A model generated the notes under the pieces. That model searched no databases, was not told where the DNA came from, and saw nothing but the letters and a program-made list of their open reading frames with translations. Below, one piece after another: positions 1-6,895 of a stretch of 14,869 nucleotides of DNA; positions within the stretch are counted from its first letter, which is position 1; each line of letters starts with the position of its first letter. This DNA comes from Ignavibacteriaceae bacterium (lineage in GTDB: Bacteria; Bacteroidota; Ignavibacteria; Ignavibacteriales; Ignavibacteriaceae), in contig JAPHUI010000258.1 of the NCBI GenBank assembly GCA_026193755.1, positions 1-14,869 on the forward strand, read 5' to 3'. The position numbers and the translations under genes are program-made.

Positions 1-528
1 AAAATAGATATTCTTATTAACAATGCCGGACTTTCACGAGGGCTTGATAAAATTTATGAAGGTAAAAAAGAAGACTGGGATGAAATGATTGATACGAATA
101 TTAAAGGACTTGCTTATGTAACACGACATGTAGTCCCTTTGATGGTAAGAAAGAAATCAGGTCATATCATAAATATTGGTTCAACTGCCGGACACGAAGT
201 ATACCCTGGTGGGAATATTTATGCAGCGACAAAGTTTGCAGTAACTGCTCTTAGCCAGTCAACAAGGTTAGATATTCTGGATAAAGGAATAAAAGTTACG
301 AGCATTGATCCCGGTATGGTTGAAACAGAATTCAGTTTAGTAAGATTCAAAGGAGATAAGGAACGTGCAAAGAATGTATATAAAGGATTGAAACCACTAA
401 CTCCTAAAGATGTAGCAGAAGCAGTGCTTTTTTGTTCAACACGCCCGAATCACGTTAACATAAACCAGATAATTTTAACTCCACTAGCACAGGCATCATC
501 AACACAGGTTTATAGAAAAGAAAAATAG
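1..528 (+). CDS. Short-chain dehydrogenase/reductase, YdfG-like, C-terminal part (5' end outside window)
   Basis: The frame is open from base 1 and ends at TAG 526-528, so about 175 C-terminal residues are visible. The N-terminal Rossmann half with its TGxxxGxG cofactor motif lies off the left edge. The visible part begins within the NNAG motif (residues 7-10 of the fragment). It then carries the full SDR catalytic set: Asn in DTNIKG (about 33), Ser in NIGSTAG (61) and YAATK (Tyr74, Lys78). The C-terminal stretch PNHVNINQIILTPLAQ closely resembles the end of YdfG, the NADP-dependent 3-hydroxy acid/serine dehydrogenase, so oxidation of a small hydroxy acid is the best guess. SDR substrates are hard to predict and the specific reaction is inference. 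The stop codon directly abuts the stop of the opposing gene, with no terminator between them. Confidence 0.9.
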   Translation, partial: KIDILINNAGLSRGLDKIYEGKKEDWDEMIDTNIKGLAYVTRHVVPLMVRKKSGHIINIGSTAGHEVYPGGNIYAATKFAVTALSQSTRLDILDKGIKVTSIDPGMVETEFSLVRFKGDKERAKNVYKGLKPLTPKDVAEAVLFCSTRPNHVNINQIILTPLAQASSTQVYRKEK

Positions 529-1140
529 CTAAACGAAAACACTTATGTCTCCTGCACCTTCTCTTACAATGACTGGTTCTTCCTGGCTAAGGTCGATCAC
601 GGTTGAAGGTTTTCCGCTCAGGTTTCCTGAGGCGAGCATCAAATCTATCTGAAAACTAAAAACGGATTTAATTTCAAGTGGATCAAAAAGTAATTCACCT
701 TTTCTTGTAGTTACACTAGTACTAACAATCGGGTTACCCAATCCTTCGACTATTTTTAATGCAACGTTATGATCAGGTATTCTTATTCCAACAGTTTTTC
801 TTTTACTCCATAATTTTTTAGGAACTTGCCTTGCTGCCGGTAAAATAAAAGTATAGGGACCGGGCAGTAAACGTTTCATAGTTTTATAAGCATAATCAGA
901 GACCTTAGCATATTTTGCAATATTTTTAAGATCCGGACATATAAAACTCAATAATTTAATATCAGGGTTACTCTTAATCTCTTTTACCCGATCCAAAGCC
1001 TGCTTATTAAAAATATCGCAACCAATTCCGTAAACGGTATCGGTAGGATAAATTATTACCCCACCTTCCCTAAGTACTTTTATGGCTTTGTTAATATATC
1101 TTAATTCAGGATTAACCGGATGTAATTCATAATATTCCAT
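529..1140 (-). CDS. YciO/YrdC/Sua5-family protein (threonylcarbamoyl-AMP synthase-like)
   Basis: The 203-residue protein has the YrdC fold hallmarks: GGVIIYPTDTVYGIGCD near residues 26-42, a PGPYTFIL segment near 93-100, KRKTVGIRIPDH near 113-124 and STSV near 140. Its opening (YYELHPVNPELRYINKA) and its ending (STVIDLSQEEPVIVREGAGD) match Escherichia coli YciO better than TsaC. TsaC/Sua5 proteins make threonylcarbamoyl-AMP from threonine, bicarbonate and ATP for the tRNA t6A modification. YciO is a paralogue whose role is less certain. The usual KxRP segment reads KEIKSNPDIKLLSF here, so the Arg is replaced, which also fits YciO. The ATG start at 1140 gives the expected N-terminus. No clear Shine-Dalgarno sequence precedes it. 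Family assignment is firm; function as the cell's t6A enzyme is uncertain. Confidence 0.88.
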   Translation of the reverse strand: MEYYELHPVNPELRYINKAIKVLREGGVIIYPTDTVYGIGCDIFNKQALDRVKEIKSNPDIKLLSFICPDLKNIAKYAKVSDYAYKTMKRLLPGPYTFILPAARQVPKKLWSKRKTVGIRIPDHNVALKIVEGLGNPIVSTSVTTRKGELLFDPLEIKSVFSFQIDLMLASGNLSGKPSTVIDLSQEEPVIVREGAGDISVFV

Positions 1141-1285
1141 TTCAAACCGCTAATTTAATAAGTGATTGAACTAAGTTATTCAGCAAAATATTCTTGTAAA
1201 GATAACATTGTGAATGAAATTATCAACTACCAACTTAATGTTTCAATTCCTTATAAAAACAGTAAAAAAACGTGCAAAAGAATGG

Positions 1286-1314
1286 TTTTGTTTACAAAAA
1301 ATTCTTTATATTTA
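1286..1314 (+). promoter_or_regulatory. Possible rpmB promoter
   Basis: A TATATTTA element at 1307-1314 resembles the Bacteroidota TAnnTTTG -7 box with one mismatch at the last base. A TTTTG stretch lies upstream at 1286-1290. The spacing (about 16 bases) is shorter than typical, so this is a weak call. It would place the transcript start roughly 35 bases before the rpmB ATG. The 216-base gap at 1141-1356 also has to hold the yciO promoter on the other strand, which I could not pick out. Confidence 0.3.
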
Positions 1315-1343
1315 GCGCTCAAAATTTCAAGATATTTGAATTT

Positions 1344-1350
1344 AAAGGAG
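1344..1350 (+). promoter_or_regulatory. Shine-Dalgarno sequence that sets the rpmB start
   Basis: AAAGGAG lies six bases before the ATG at 1357. It decides the start of L28: the reading frame stays open for 65 more codons upstream to a GTG at 1162, but the ribosome binding site and the family N-terminus both place the start at 1357. An earlier ATG at 1352 is out of frame. Confidence 0.85.
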
Positions 1351-1356
1351 TATGAA

Positions 1357-1596
1357 ATGGCTAGAAAATGTCAGGTAACGGGAACAGGACCACAATATGG
1401 GAGCAGTATTTCCCACGCTCATAATAAGACTAAAAGAAGATTTTTACCCAATTTACAAACGAAGAAAATCTGGGTTCAGGAATTAAACCGTGAGGTTAAG
1501 GTTAAATTAACAGCAAAAGCTTTGAAGACTATAAGTAAGAATGGTACTTCGGATCTCGCCAAAATGATAAGAGAAAAGAAAATTAAGGTTCATTGA
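1357..1596 (+). CDS. rpmB: 50S ribosomal protein L28
   Basis: The 79-residue basic protein begins MARKCQVTGTGPQYGSSISH, the typical L28 opening (C-x-V-T-G...G...SH), followed by an asparagine- and lysine-rich stretch (HNKTKRRFLPNLQ) and the conserved W in KKIWVQELNREVKVKLTAKALKTI. L28 is a small protein of the large ribosomal subunit near the tRNA exit side. The length is normal for bacterial L28. In many genomes rpmB is followed by rpmG (L33); here it stands alone and ends at a strong hairpin terminator. Only one Cys is present, so there is no zinc-ribbon CxxC form. Confidence 0.96.
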   Translation: MARKCQVTGTGPQYGSSISHAHNKTKRRFLPNLQTKKIWVQELNREVKVKLTAKALKTISKNGTSDLAKMIREKKIKVH

Positions 1597-1622
1597 TATA
1601 ATTTAGAGAAGATTTAAAAACT

Positions 1623-1651
1623 AAAGGGAAGCAATGCTGCTTCCCTTTTTT
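1623..1651. terminator. Strong, probably bidirectional intrinsic terminator between rpmB and rplI
   Basis: The arms AAAGGGAAGCA (1623-1633) and TGCTTCCCTTT (1638-1648) form a perfect 11-bp stem with a four-base loop. A run of six T begins within the right arm at 1646-1651, which suits transcripts coming from rpmB. On the - strand the same stem is followed by a T-rich stretch (TTTAGTTTTT), so it can also end the rplI operon, whose stop codon lies about 20 bases away at 1671. Confidence 0.9.
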
Positions 1652-1670
1652 GTTTAATATCGAAAAAACT

Positions 1671-2114
1671 TTACTCTCTAACTACCCATACTTTAACCTT
1701 AGCTCCAACATTTTGATGAAGCTTAACATTTACGTTATAAATACCAAGAGTCTTTATAGCTTCTTCGATCTCGATTTTCCTTTTATCAATGTCATAACCT
1801 TTTTCTTTAAGATTATCGGCAATCATCTGGGCTGTTACACTACCAAAAATTTTATCTTCCTCACCCACCTGAACCGGAATTGTAATTGATACTTTTTCTA
1901 ATTCTGTTGCTAAGGTTTCTGCTGCCTGCAATTCGTGCTTGGCTTTCTTGACAACCGCTTTTTTCTCATCTTCTAATGCTCTTAAGTTTCCGTCTAAAGC
2001 AATATAGGCTATTTTTCTTGGCAAAAGAAAATTATGAGCGTAACCATCTTTAACTTCTACAACTTCTCCAACTTGTCCAAGCGGTTCATAATTTTGTCTT
2101 AATATTACTTTCAT
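1671..2114 (-). CDS. rplI: 50S ribosomal protein L9
   Basis: The 147-residue protein begins MKVILRQNYEPLGQVGEVVE and carries the L9 signature G-x-x-G-x-x-x-x-V-x-x-G-Y-x-x-N-F-L-x-P in its first 32 residues. The usual two-domain layout follows: the N-terminal rRNA-binding domain to about residue 52, a charged connecting helix (EDEKKAVVKKAKHELQAAE) and a C-terminal domain to the end (KLHQNVGAKVKVWVV). L9 binds 23S rRNA near the L1 stalk and supports reading-frame fidelity. AAGGAG sits five bases before the ATG, at 2120-2125. It is the last gene of the rpsF-ssb-rpsR-rplI block and lies 18 bases after rpsR. Confidence 0.97.
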   Translation of the reverse strand: MKVILRQNYEPLGQVGEVVEVKDGYAHNFLLPRKIAYIALDGNLRALEDEKKAVVKKAKHELQAAETLATELEKVSITIPVQVGEEDKIFGSVTAQMIADNLKEKGYDIDKRKIEIEEAIKTLGIYNVNVKLHQNVGAKVKVWVVRE

Positions 2115-2132
2115 CTCTACTCCTTGATTTAA

Positions 2133-2372
2133 CTATCTGATGCTTTCAGAAACGTAGGGTAAAAGAGCCATATGGCGTGCTCTTTTAACAGCTATAGCAA
2201 GCTGCCTTTGATACTTAGAACTTGTGCCGGTTATCCTCTTAGGGATGATTCTTCCCTGCTCAGACACAAATTTTTGCAGCAATTTAACGTTTTTGTAATC
2301 TATATATTTAATCTTTGCTTGTGTAAAGCGACAGATTTTTTTTGTTTTTATTTCTTTTTTAGACGTCATCAT
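2133..2372 (-). CDS. rpsR: 30S ribosomal protein S18
   Basis: The 79-residue basic protein has the S18 core: [52 protein letters not shown]18 pairs with S6 on the platform of the 30S subunit. Two adjacent ATG codons open the frame (2372 and 2369). AAGGA, at 2382-2386 inside the end of ssb, is nine bases from the first one, so the first is preferred. It starts two bases after the ssb stop codon, which suggests translational coupling. Its product with S6 probably also binds the leader upstream of rpsF. Confidence 0.97.
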   Translation of the reverse strand: MMTSKKEIKTKKICRFTQAKIKYIDYKNVKLLQKFVSEQGRIIPKRITGTSSKYQRQLAIAVKRARHMALLPYVSESIR

Positions 2373-2374
2373 GT

Positions 2375-2863
2375 TTATTTATCCTTCATTAAATTTGATT
2401 CTTCATCAGATAAAAATTTATCAAAAGAGTCTTCTGTATAGTCAGTATCATTTTCAACAGCCACCGTAGAGTTATTTTCATCATCAGAATTGACTGTTTC
2501 GGTATCAACAAATTTTCCTCTTTTGTTTAAAAACTGAATCCTTCTTGCTTTTATTTCAACAATACTTCTGTTATGGCCGTCATCGGTTTTCCAGGTTCTG
2601 CTTTGTAATTCACCATCAACTAAAACTGCCGAGCCCTTTTTAAGTCTTTCCTTACAGCTATCAGCTAATTTATTCCATGCAACTATGCCAACATAGCAAA
2701 CGTCTTCCTGCCATTGGTTAGTGCTGTCTTTAAATCTTCGGTTAGAAGCTAGAGAGAAATTTACAACAGGAGTTTTATTTGTTGTTTCTCTGAAGATTGG
2801 ATCTTTGGTTAAATTGCCAGCAACTATAACATAATTAATTTCCGGCATTTTCAAATCGGCCAT
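2375..2863 (-). CDS. ssb: Single-stranded DNA-binding protein
   Basis: The 162-residue protein has an N-terminal OB fold (about residues 8-115): [29 protein letters not shown], the [16 protein letters not shown] strand-helix, [18 protein letters not shown] and [11 protein letters not shown]. It coats single-stranded DNA in replication and repair. The ATG at 2863 is preceded by GGAGG at a good distance. The C-terminal tail from about 120 is acidic and Asn/Ser/Thr-rich, as in other SSBs. However, it ends [16 protein letters not shown] and lacks the acidic DDIPF-type tip that normally recruits partner proteins. The position between rpsF and rpsR is a classical bacterial arrangement. A 33-base gap separates it from rpsF. 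Confidence 0.95.
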   Translation of the reverse strand: MADLKMPEINYVIVAGNLTKDPIFRETTNKTPVVNFSLASNRRFKDSTNQWQEDVCYVGIVAWNKLADSCKERLKKGSAVLVDGELQSRTWKTDDGHNRSIVEIKARRIQFLNKRGKFVDTETVNSDDENNSTVAVENDTDYTEDSFDKFLSDEESNLMKDK

Positions 2864-2896
2864 GGTTTAATCCTCCATACTATCATTGGTTGTTAT

Positions 2897-3316
2897 TTAT
2901 ACGTCCTTTACATTATTCTCTACATCATCCTCATCAGCTTCCGGGGGAACCACGGGGATTACTTCCACTTCTTCAGCTAATTGAGTCTGTAAAGATTTAT
3001 CAATTTCAATTTGTTCGAGGGCTTCTTTAGATAGGGTGATAGTCAGATATCTCAAAATATTTTCATCTAATTGGTAATTTCTTTCTAATTTGGGAACAAG
3101 ATCAGGTAGGGAGTTGAATCTGAAAATTACATAGTAGCCTATTTTGCTTTTTTTCACCTGATAAGCAAGTCTTTTTCTTCCCCAGTCTTCTATTTCAACT
3201 ATTTCTCCCCCGTTTGTAGCTATCGTTTCTTTTATTCTTTCAATAAGGTTTTTTATAGTATCATCATCTAATGCTGCATTTATAAGAACAGCACTTTCAT
3301 AGACACGTTTATTCAT
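2897..3316 (-). CDS. rpsF: 30S ribosomal protein S6
   Basis: The 139-residue protein has the S6 fold signature: YESAVLINAALDDD at the start, NGGEIVEIEDWGRKRLAYQVKKSKIGYYVIFRF, and a final LERNYQLDENILRYLTITL. A long acidic tail follows (EEVEVIPVVPPEADEDDVENN), as S6 often has. S6 binds S18 and the central domain of 16S rRNA. The ATG at 3316 lies ten bases after GGAGG. The 90 bases between it and hppA hold a structured leader that probably controls this gene and those after it through the S6:S18 complex. Confidence 0.97.
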   Translation of the reverse strand: MNKRVYESAVLINAALDDDTIKNLIERIKETIATNGGEIVEIEDWGRKRLAYQVKKSKIGYYVIFRFNSLPDLVPKLERNYQLDENILRYLTITLSKEALEQIEIDKSLQTQLAEEVEVIPVVPPEADEDDVENNVKDV

Positions 3317-3327
3317 TTAGTATACTA

Positions 3328-3375
3328 CCTCCCTATGGACTTACGGCCTGCTGCAATTTTTTACAACAAGCAGGG
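3328..3375 (-). promoter_or_regulatory. Candidate S6:S18-binding leader element of rpsF (translational autoregulation)
   Basis: Read on the - strand, CCCT (3375-3372) can pair with AGGG (3334-3331). An inner helix TGCT/AGCA encloses an A-rich loop. The 3' side keeps an unpaired GGCCGTAAGTCCATA segment containing a CCG trinucleotide (3346-3344). This layout, with an outer stem, an asymmetric 3' internal loop carrying CCG and a hairpin just before rpsF, is what has been described for the S6:S18 binding motif that mimics the 16S rRNA site. The outer stem's 3' strand overlaps the Shine-Dalgarno sequence GGGAGG (3333-3328), so closing it would block rpsF translation. A competing fold pairs CCTGCT with AGCAGG. 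No covariation test was possible. Confidence 0.55.
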
Positions 3376-3404
3376 TTGATAAATAATTTTCTTTTGGGCG
3401 TCAA
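3376..3404 (-). promoter_or_regulatory. Possible internal promoter before rpsF
   Basis: On the - strand TTGACG (3404-3399) is followed after 17 bases by TATCAA (3381-3376), a passable sigma-70-like pair. A start about seven bases further on (near 3369) would cut off the 5' strand of the proposed leader hairpin. Either this promoter is not used, or transcripts from it escape S6:S18 control while read-through from hppA carries the full element. Confidence 0.3.
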
Positions 3405-3406
3405 AT

Positions 3407-5593
3407 TTATTTAATTAATGGTGCAATAACAAGTGAAATTACCGCCATTAATTTAATCAAAATATTTAATGAAGGGCCTGATGTATCCTTAAAAGGATCT
3501 CCAACAGTATCGCCAACAACTGCTGCTTTATGAGGGTCTGAACCTTTAAAATATTTCTCTCCATTAATTTCCAGACCGCTTTCAAACATTTTTTTGGCGT
3601 TATCCCAGGCACCTCCTGCATTTGCCTGAAAAATAGCCATTAAAACACCTGTTACGGTAACGCCGGCTAAAAGTCCTCCCAGCATTTCAGGTCCGCCGCT
3701 AAAACCAATGAGAACCGGTGTCAATACTGCTAGAAGACCCGGGATAACCATTTTTCTGATAGCAGCATGAGTTGAGATAGCCACGCATTTTCCATATTCC
3801 GCAGCTCCATCTGCCTCTTCAAATGTAAGTATATCTGCCTGCGTCCACTCTGATTGCTCTTTACCATCATATTTTTTTATTAATTCAAGAGCTTTCGTTA
3901 AAGCCGGAATATTCTTGAATTGTCTGCGTACTTCTTCAATCATAGACATAGCTGCTCTACCAACTGCACTCATCGCTAATGCAGAAAACAAAAATGGTAG
4001 CATTCCACCCACGAATAATCCGGCCATTACACTTGCTTTTGAAATATCAATAGTTCTTATGTTTGCTGCAGTCATAAATGCACCGAACAGAGCAAGTGCT
4101 GTTAATGCAGCAGAACCAATTGCAAATCCTTTACCTATTGCGGCGGTAGTGTTTCCCACAGCATCAAGCCGATCTGTTTTTTGTCTAACTTCTTTTGGTA
4201 GATTAGACATTTCCGCTATTCCGCCTGCATTATCTGAGATAGGGCCATAAGCATCAACGGCTAATTGAATTCCGGTATTTGAGAGCATTCCTACTGCAGC
4301 GATTGCAATTCCGTACAAACCACCAAAATGAAAAGCCGCAATGATTGAAGCAGCGATTATAATTATTGGAATAGCGGTTGAGAACATTCCTGTGCTTAAA
4401 CCAGCAATAATATTTGTTGCAGCACCTGTTAGAGATTGTCTTGCTATTCCTTTAACAGGTCTCTTTCCATAACCCGTAAAGTACTCGGTGATTACTCCTA
4501 TAAGGACTCCAGCTATTAAACCGATTACAGTTGCAAAGAAAATATTCAGTGAGGTGATTTGATATACGGTTCCATATAAATGATCTTCATATGTCCATTC
4601 TGCAGGTAATATCCAATCAATAATAAAATACAAAGCAATTATCATCAAAAATGATGAGCCAAATTCACCAAGATTTAAAGCTTTCTGTGGATCACCGCCT
4701 TCTTTAACTCTCACGAACAACGTACCAAGCACAGACATAACAATTCCAACACCAGCTATAGCAAGCGGCAGAAGGATTGCACCAAGTCCATTGAAGTTAC
4801 CCGAAAATTCAGGCACTCCAAAGAATGCTGCGCCAAGCACCATTGTACCGACTATTGAACCAACATAAGATTCAAATAAATCTGCACCCATCCCAGCAAC
4901 ATCACCAACGTTATCCCCCACATTATCAGCAATAGTAGCAGGGTTGAGAGGATGATCTTCAGGGATGCCTGCTTCTACTTTTCCTACCAAATCTGCTCCT
5001 ACATCAGCAGCTTTTGTGTAGATACCACCACCGACACGCGCAAATAAAGCAATAGAAGAAGCACCGAATGAAAAGCCTGTGATTACGGTTATTACTCTAT
5101 TAAGATCGGTTACATTGTCGACACCAAAAAGATCACCATAAACAAGAAAGAGGAAACCTAAACCAAGCACACCCAATCCAACTACCGCCATTCCCATAAC
5201 GGAACCGCCTGCAAAGGCAATTTCCAATGCTTTACCAAGGCTGGTTCTTGCAGCATTTGTGGTTCGTACGTTTGCTTTTGTTGCAACTCTCATTCCAATG
5301 AATCCTGCCAATGCAGAACATAAAGCACCAACGATAAATGAAACAGCAACTAAAGGTGAAGAATCATGAGGGTCAGCAGAAACGGCAAGAAGAATAGCAA
5401 CACAAACAACAAATACAGAAAGTACTTTGTACTCAGATTTAAGAAAAGCCATAGCTCCTTCTGAGATATGGCTTGCAATTTTTTTCATTTTATCTGTGCC
5501 TGGATCTTTACGATTAATCCAGGCTGACTTAAAAAAAGTAAATAAGAGCGCTATCACTCCGAATAGTGGAATAATATAAAAGAATGATGGCAT
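3407..5593 (-). CDS. hppA: K+-dependent type membrane-bound pyrophosphatase (ion-translocating)
   Basis: The protein of 728 residues has about 16 membrane segments. It couples pyrophosphate hydrolysis to pumping H+ and/or Na+ out of the cytoplasm. The family's catalytic loops are all present: [13 protein letters not shown] (about 197-209), DNVGDNVGD (223-231), [13 protein letters not shown] (446-458), GAWDNAKK (661-668) and [14 protein letters not shown] (694-707). The motif [10 protein letters not shown] (480-489) has Ala where K+-independent enzymes carry Lys, which marks the K+-stimulated class. Many of that class pump Na+ or both ions, but I cannot settle the ion from sequence. I place the start at the ATG 5593-5591, not the TTG fifteen bases upstream, because TGGAG lies six bases before the ATG. 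The gene sits 18 bases after pth and upstream of rpsF. Confidence 0.96.
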   Translation of the reverse strand: MPSFFYIIPLFGVIALLFTFFKSAWINRKDPGTDKMKKIASHISEGAMAFLKSEYKVLSVFVVCVAILLAVSADPHDSSPLVAVSFIVGALCSALAGFIGMRVATKANVRTTNAARTSLGKALEIAFAGGSVMGMAVVGLGVLGLGFLFLVYGDLFGVDNVTDLNRVITVITGFSFGASSIALFARVGGGIYTKAADVGADLVGKVEAGIPEDHPLNPATIADNVGDNVGDVAGMGADLFESYVGSIVGTMVLGAAFFGVPEFSGNFNGLGAILLPLAIAGVGIVMSVLGTLFVRVKEGGDPQKALNLGEFGSSFLMIIALYFIIDWILPAEWTYEDHLYGTVYQITSLNIFFATVIGLIAGVLIGVITEYFTGYGKRPVKGIARQSLTGAATNIIAGLSTGMFSTAIPIIIIAASIIAAFHFGGLYGIAIAAVGMLSNTGIQLAVDAYGPISDNAGGIAEMSNLPKEVRQKTDRLDAVGNTTAAIGKGFAIGSAALTALALFGAFMTAANIRTIDISKASVMAGLFVGGMLPFLFSALAMSAVGRAAMSMIEEVRRQFKNIPALTKALELIKKYDGKEQSEWTQADILTFEEADGAAEYGKCVAISTHAAIRKMVIPGLLAVLTPVLIGFSGGPEMLGGLLAGVTVTGVLMAIFQANAGGAWDNAKKMFESGLEINGEKYFKGSDPHKAAVVGDTVGDPFKDTSGPSLNILIKLMAVISLVIAPLIK

Positions 5594-5599
5594 AACTTT

Positions 5600-5603
5600 C
5601 TCC
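5600..5603 (-). promoter_or_regulatory. Shine-Dalgarno sequence that sets the hppA start
   Basis: GGAG within GCTGGAGAAAGTT lies six bases before the ATG at 5593. The alternative TTG at 5608 lies upstream of this site and would leave it inside the coding region, so the ATG is preferred. Confidence 0.75.
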
Positions 5604-5611
5604 AGCAATTA

Positions 5612-6214
5612 TTAAATATTCTCGGTTGAATTATTCTGTTTTTCAGATTTTATTAAAATACTGTTGGCATCAAGCATTTTTTTATTACCGCCAATTATAA
5701 AATTCTCAATAAGTATAGCACAAGTTTTAAATGTGTTTTCAAATTTTTCTAATTCACTTTTGGGAAATTCAGATAGTACATAATTGACTAAATCATCATC
5801 TATGAAACTTTTTCCAATACCAATTCTGATTCTTGGAAATTTATCAGTGACAAGGTGGTAAATAATTGAATACAATCCATTATGCCCTCCATCGCCACCA
5901 GATAAACGTACTCTTATTGAATAATTCTCAAGATTTGAGTCATCACAAACAACGAGAAAATTTTCAGGTTCAATTTCGTATTTATCACAAACCTGTCTGG
6001 CAGCAACACCACTATTGTTCACAAAAGTTACCGGCTTAATAAGGGAATAATTCTTATCCTCAATTTTACCCGAGGCTTCTAAATATTCACCTGAAGTTTC
6101 TTTAAACCTAATGGAATTCTTTTTTGAGAAATAATTTAATAATAAAAACCCGGCATTATGCCTGGTATATTCATACCTAATGCCGGGATTTCCTATTCCA
6201 AATATGACACGCAA
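5612..6214 (-). CDS. pth: Peptidyl-tRNA hydrolase
   Basis: The 200-residue protein matches bacterial Pth. It opens RVIFGIGNPGIRYEYTRHNAGF with the catalytic His19, has PVTFVNNSG with the conserved Asn66, VVCDDSNL with the Asp near 91, and GGDGGHNGLYSI with His111/Asn112. It cleaves the ester between peptide and tRNA to recycle stalled peptidyl-tRNAs. The start that gives the family N-terminus is a TTG (6214-6212). No ATG or GTG is available in frame at that point and no Shine-Dalgarno sequence is visible, so translation probably depends on coupling to ctc, which ends 13 bases upstream. The tail from about 185 (LIKSEKQNNSTENI) is not conserved. Codons 10-22 form a long hairpin. Confidence 0.95.
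   Translation of the reverse strand: MRVIFGIGNPGIRYEYTRHNAGFLLLNYFSKKNSIRFKETSGEYLEASGKIEDKNYSLIKPVTFVNNSGVAARQVCDKYEIEPENFLVVCDDSNLENYSIRVRLSGGDGGHNGLYSIIYHLVTDKFPRIRIGIGKSFIDDDLVNYVLSEFPKSELEKFENTFKTCAILIENFIIGGNKKMLDANSILIKSEKQNNSTENI
6149..6187. repeat. Imperfect palindrome (stem-loop) inside the start of pth
   Basis: The arms CCCGGCATTA (6149-6158) and TAATGCCGGG (6178-6187) pair perfectly over 10 bp. An inner 5-bp helix GGTAT/ATACC (6164-6168, 6173-6177) closes on a four-base loop, with a five-base bulge at 6159-6163. It falls in codons 10-22 of pth, encoding the NPG...TRHNAGF region, so part of it is forced by protein conservation. In the mRNA it lies about 27 bases after the TTG start. 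Confidence 0.8.
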
Positions 6215-6227
6215 AGCAAATAGGAAT

Positions 6228-6884
6228 TTACTCTTCGTCTTCTTTTTCTTCTACCTTACCTTTAGCTATTACTTCCGGTTCGGTTGGCTCTTCACCAATA
6301 CCCTCTTCTTCTGCAGCAGGGGCTGCTTCTTCCTTAACTTTTGGATGAGTTACTTGAACAATCAGAGATTCCTTCGGATCTACAAAATCTACCTCTTCAA
6401 TTTGCAAATCGCTGATGTGAATTGAATCGCCTAACTTTAATTGTGAAACATCGACTACAATATGCTCAGGAATATTTCGGGGCAAACATTCAACTTCCAG
6501 CTTATGCATAACATGCTGTATTATTCCACCTTCCTTAACACCGACAGGCGTACCAACCAGTTGAACCGGTACTTCAAGTATTATCTTTTCTCCTTTTGTC
6601 AATCCGAGAAGGTCAAAATGAATTACTTTATCAGTTACAGGATCAAATTGAATATCTTTGATGATACATTCATATCCTTCATGTCCTTCAATCTCGAGAG
6701 AAACAAGGTGAGTTTTGGAAGTAAAAACCAGTTGATTAATAGCCTTATCAGCTACATCGAAATGAATTGGTGGTTCATGTTTTGAATAAAACACACCAGG
6801 AATCCTACCTTCATTTCTTATTTTCCTGATTGCTGATTTACTAAATGTTTTTCTTTCTAATGCTTTTAACGTTGTTTTTTCCAT
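6228..6884 (-). CDS. rplY: 50S ribosomal protein L25, CTC-type (general stress protein Ctc)
   Basis: The 218-residue protein has the N-terminal L25 beta-barrel (about 1-92: SKSAIRKIRNEGRIPGVFYSK, then the IIKDIQFDPVTDKVIHFDLL segment). It is followed by the TL5/CTC C-terminal domain (about 95-185: EVPVQLVGTPVGVKEGGIIQ, LEVECLPRNIPEHIVVDVS, LKLGDSIHISDL). The last 35 residues are an acidic Glu/Ala/Pro-rich tail, common in the CTC form. It binds 5S rRNA in the large subunit. It starts at an ATG 11 bases after prs with only a weak purine stretch before it, and ends 13 bases before pth. The prs-ctc-pth order is widespread in bacteria, so the operon assignment is solid. Confidence 0.95.
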   Translation of the reverse strand: MEKTTLKALERKTFSKSAIRKIRNEGRIPGVFYSKHEPPIHFDVADKAINQLVFTSKTHLVSLEIEGHEGYECIIKDIQFDPVTDKVIHFDLLGLTKGEKIILEVPVQLVGTPVGVKEGGIIQHVMHKLEVECLPRNIPEHIVVDVSQLKLGDSIHISDLQIEEVDFVDPKESLIVQVTHPKVKEEAAPAAEEEGIGEEPTEPEVIAKGKVEEKEDEE

Positions 6885-6895
6885 TCTAGCTCTTA

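Noticed and set aside
1162..1356. In-frame 65-codon N-terminal extension of L28
   Set aside because: The frame is open, but L28 normally starts at MARKC and a good Shine-Dalgarno sequence (1344-1350) marks the ATG at 1357. The upstream translation looks like random AT-rich sequence.
3915..4250. 111-codon open frame antisense to hppA
   Set aside because: It lies wholly inside the conserved hppA coding region and its composition follows from the codons on the other strand.
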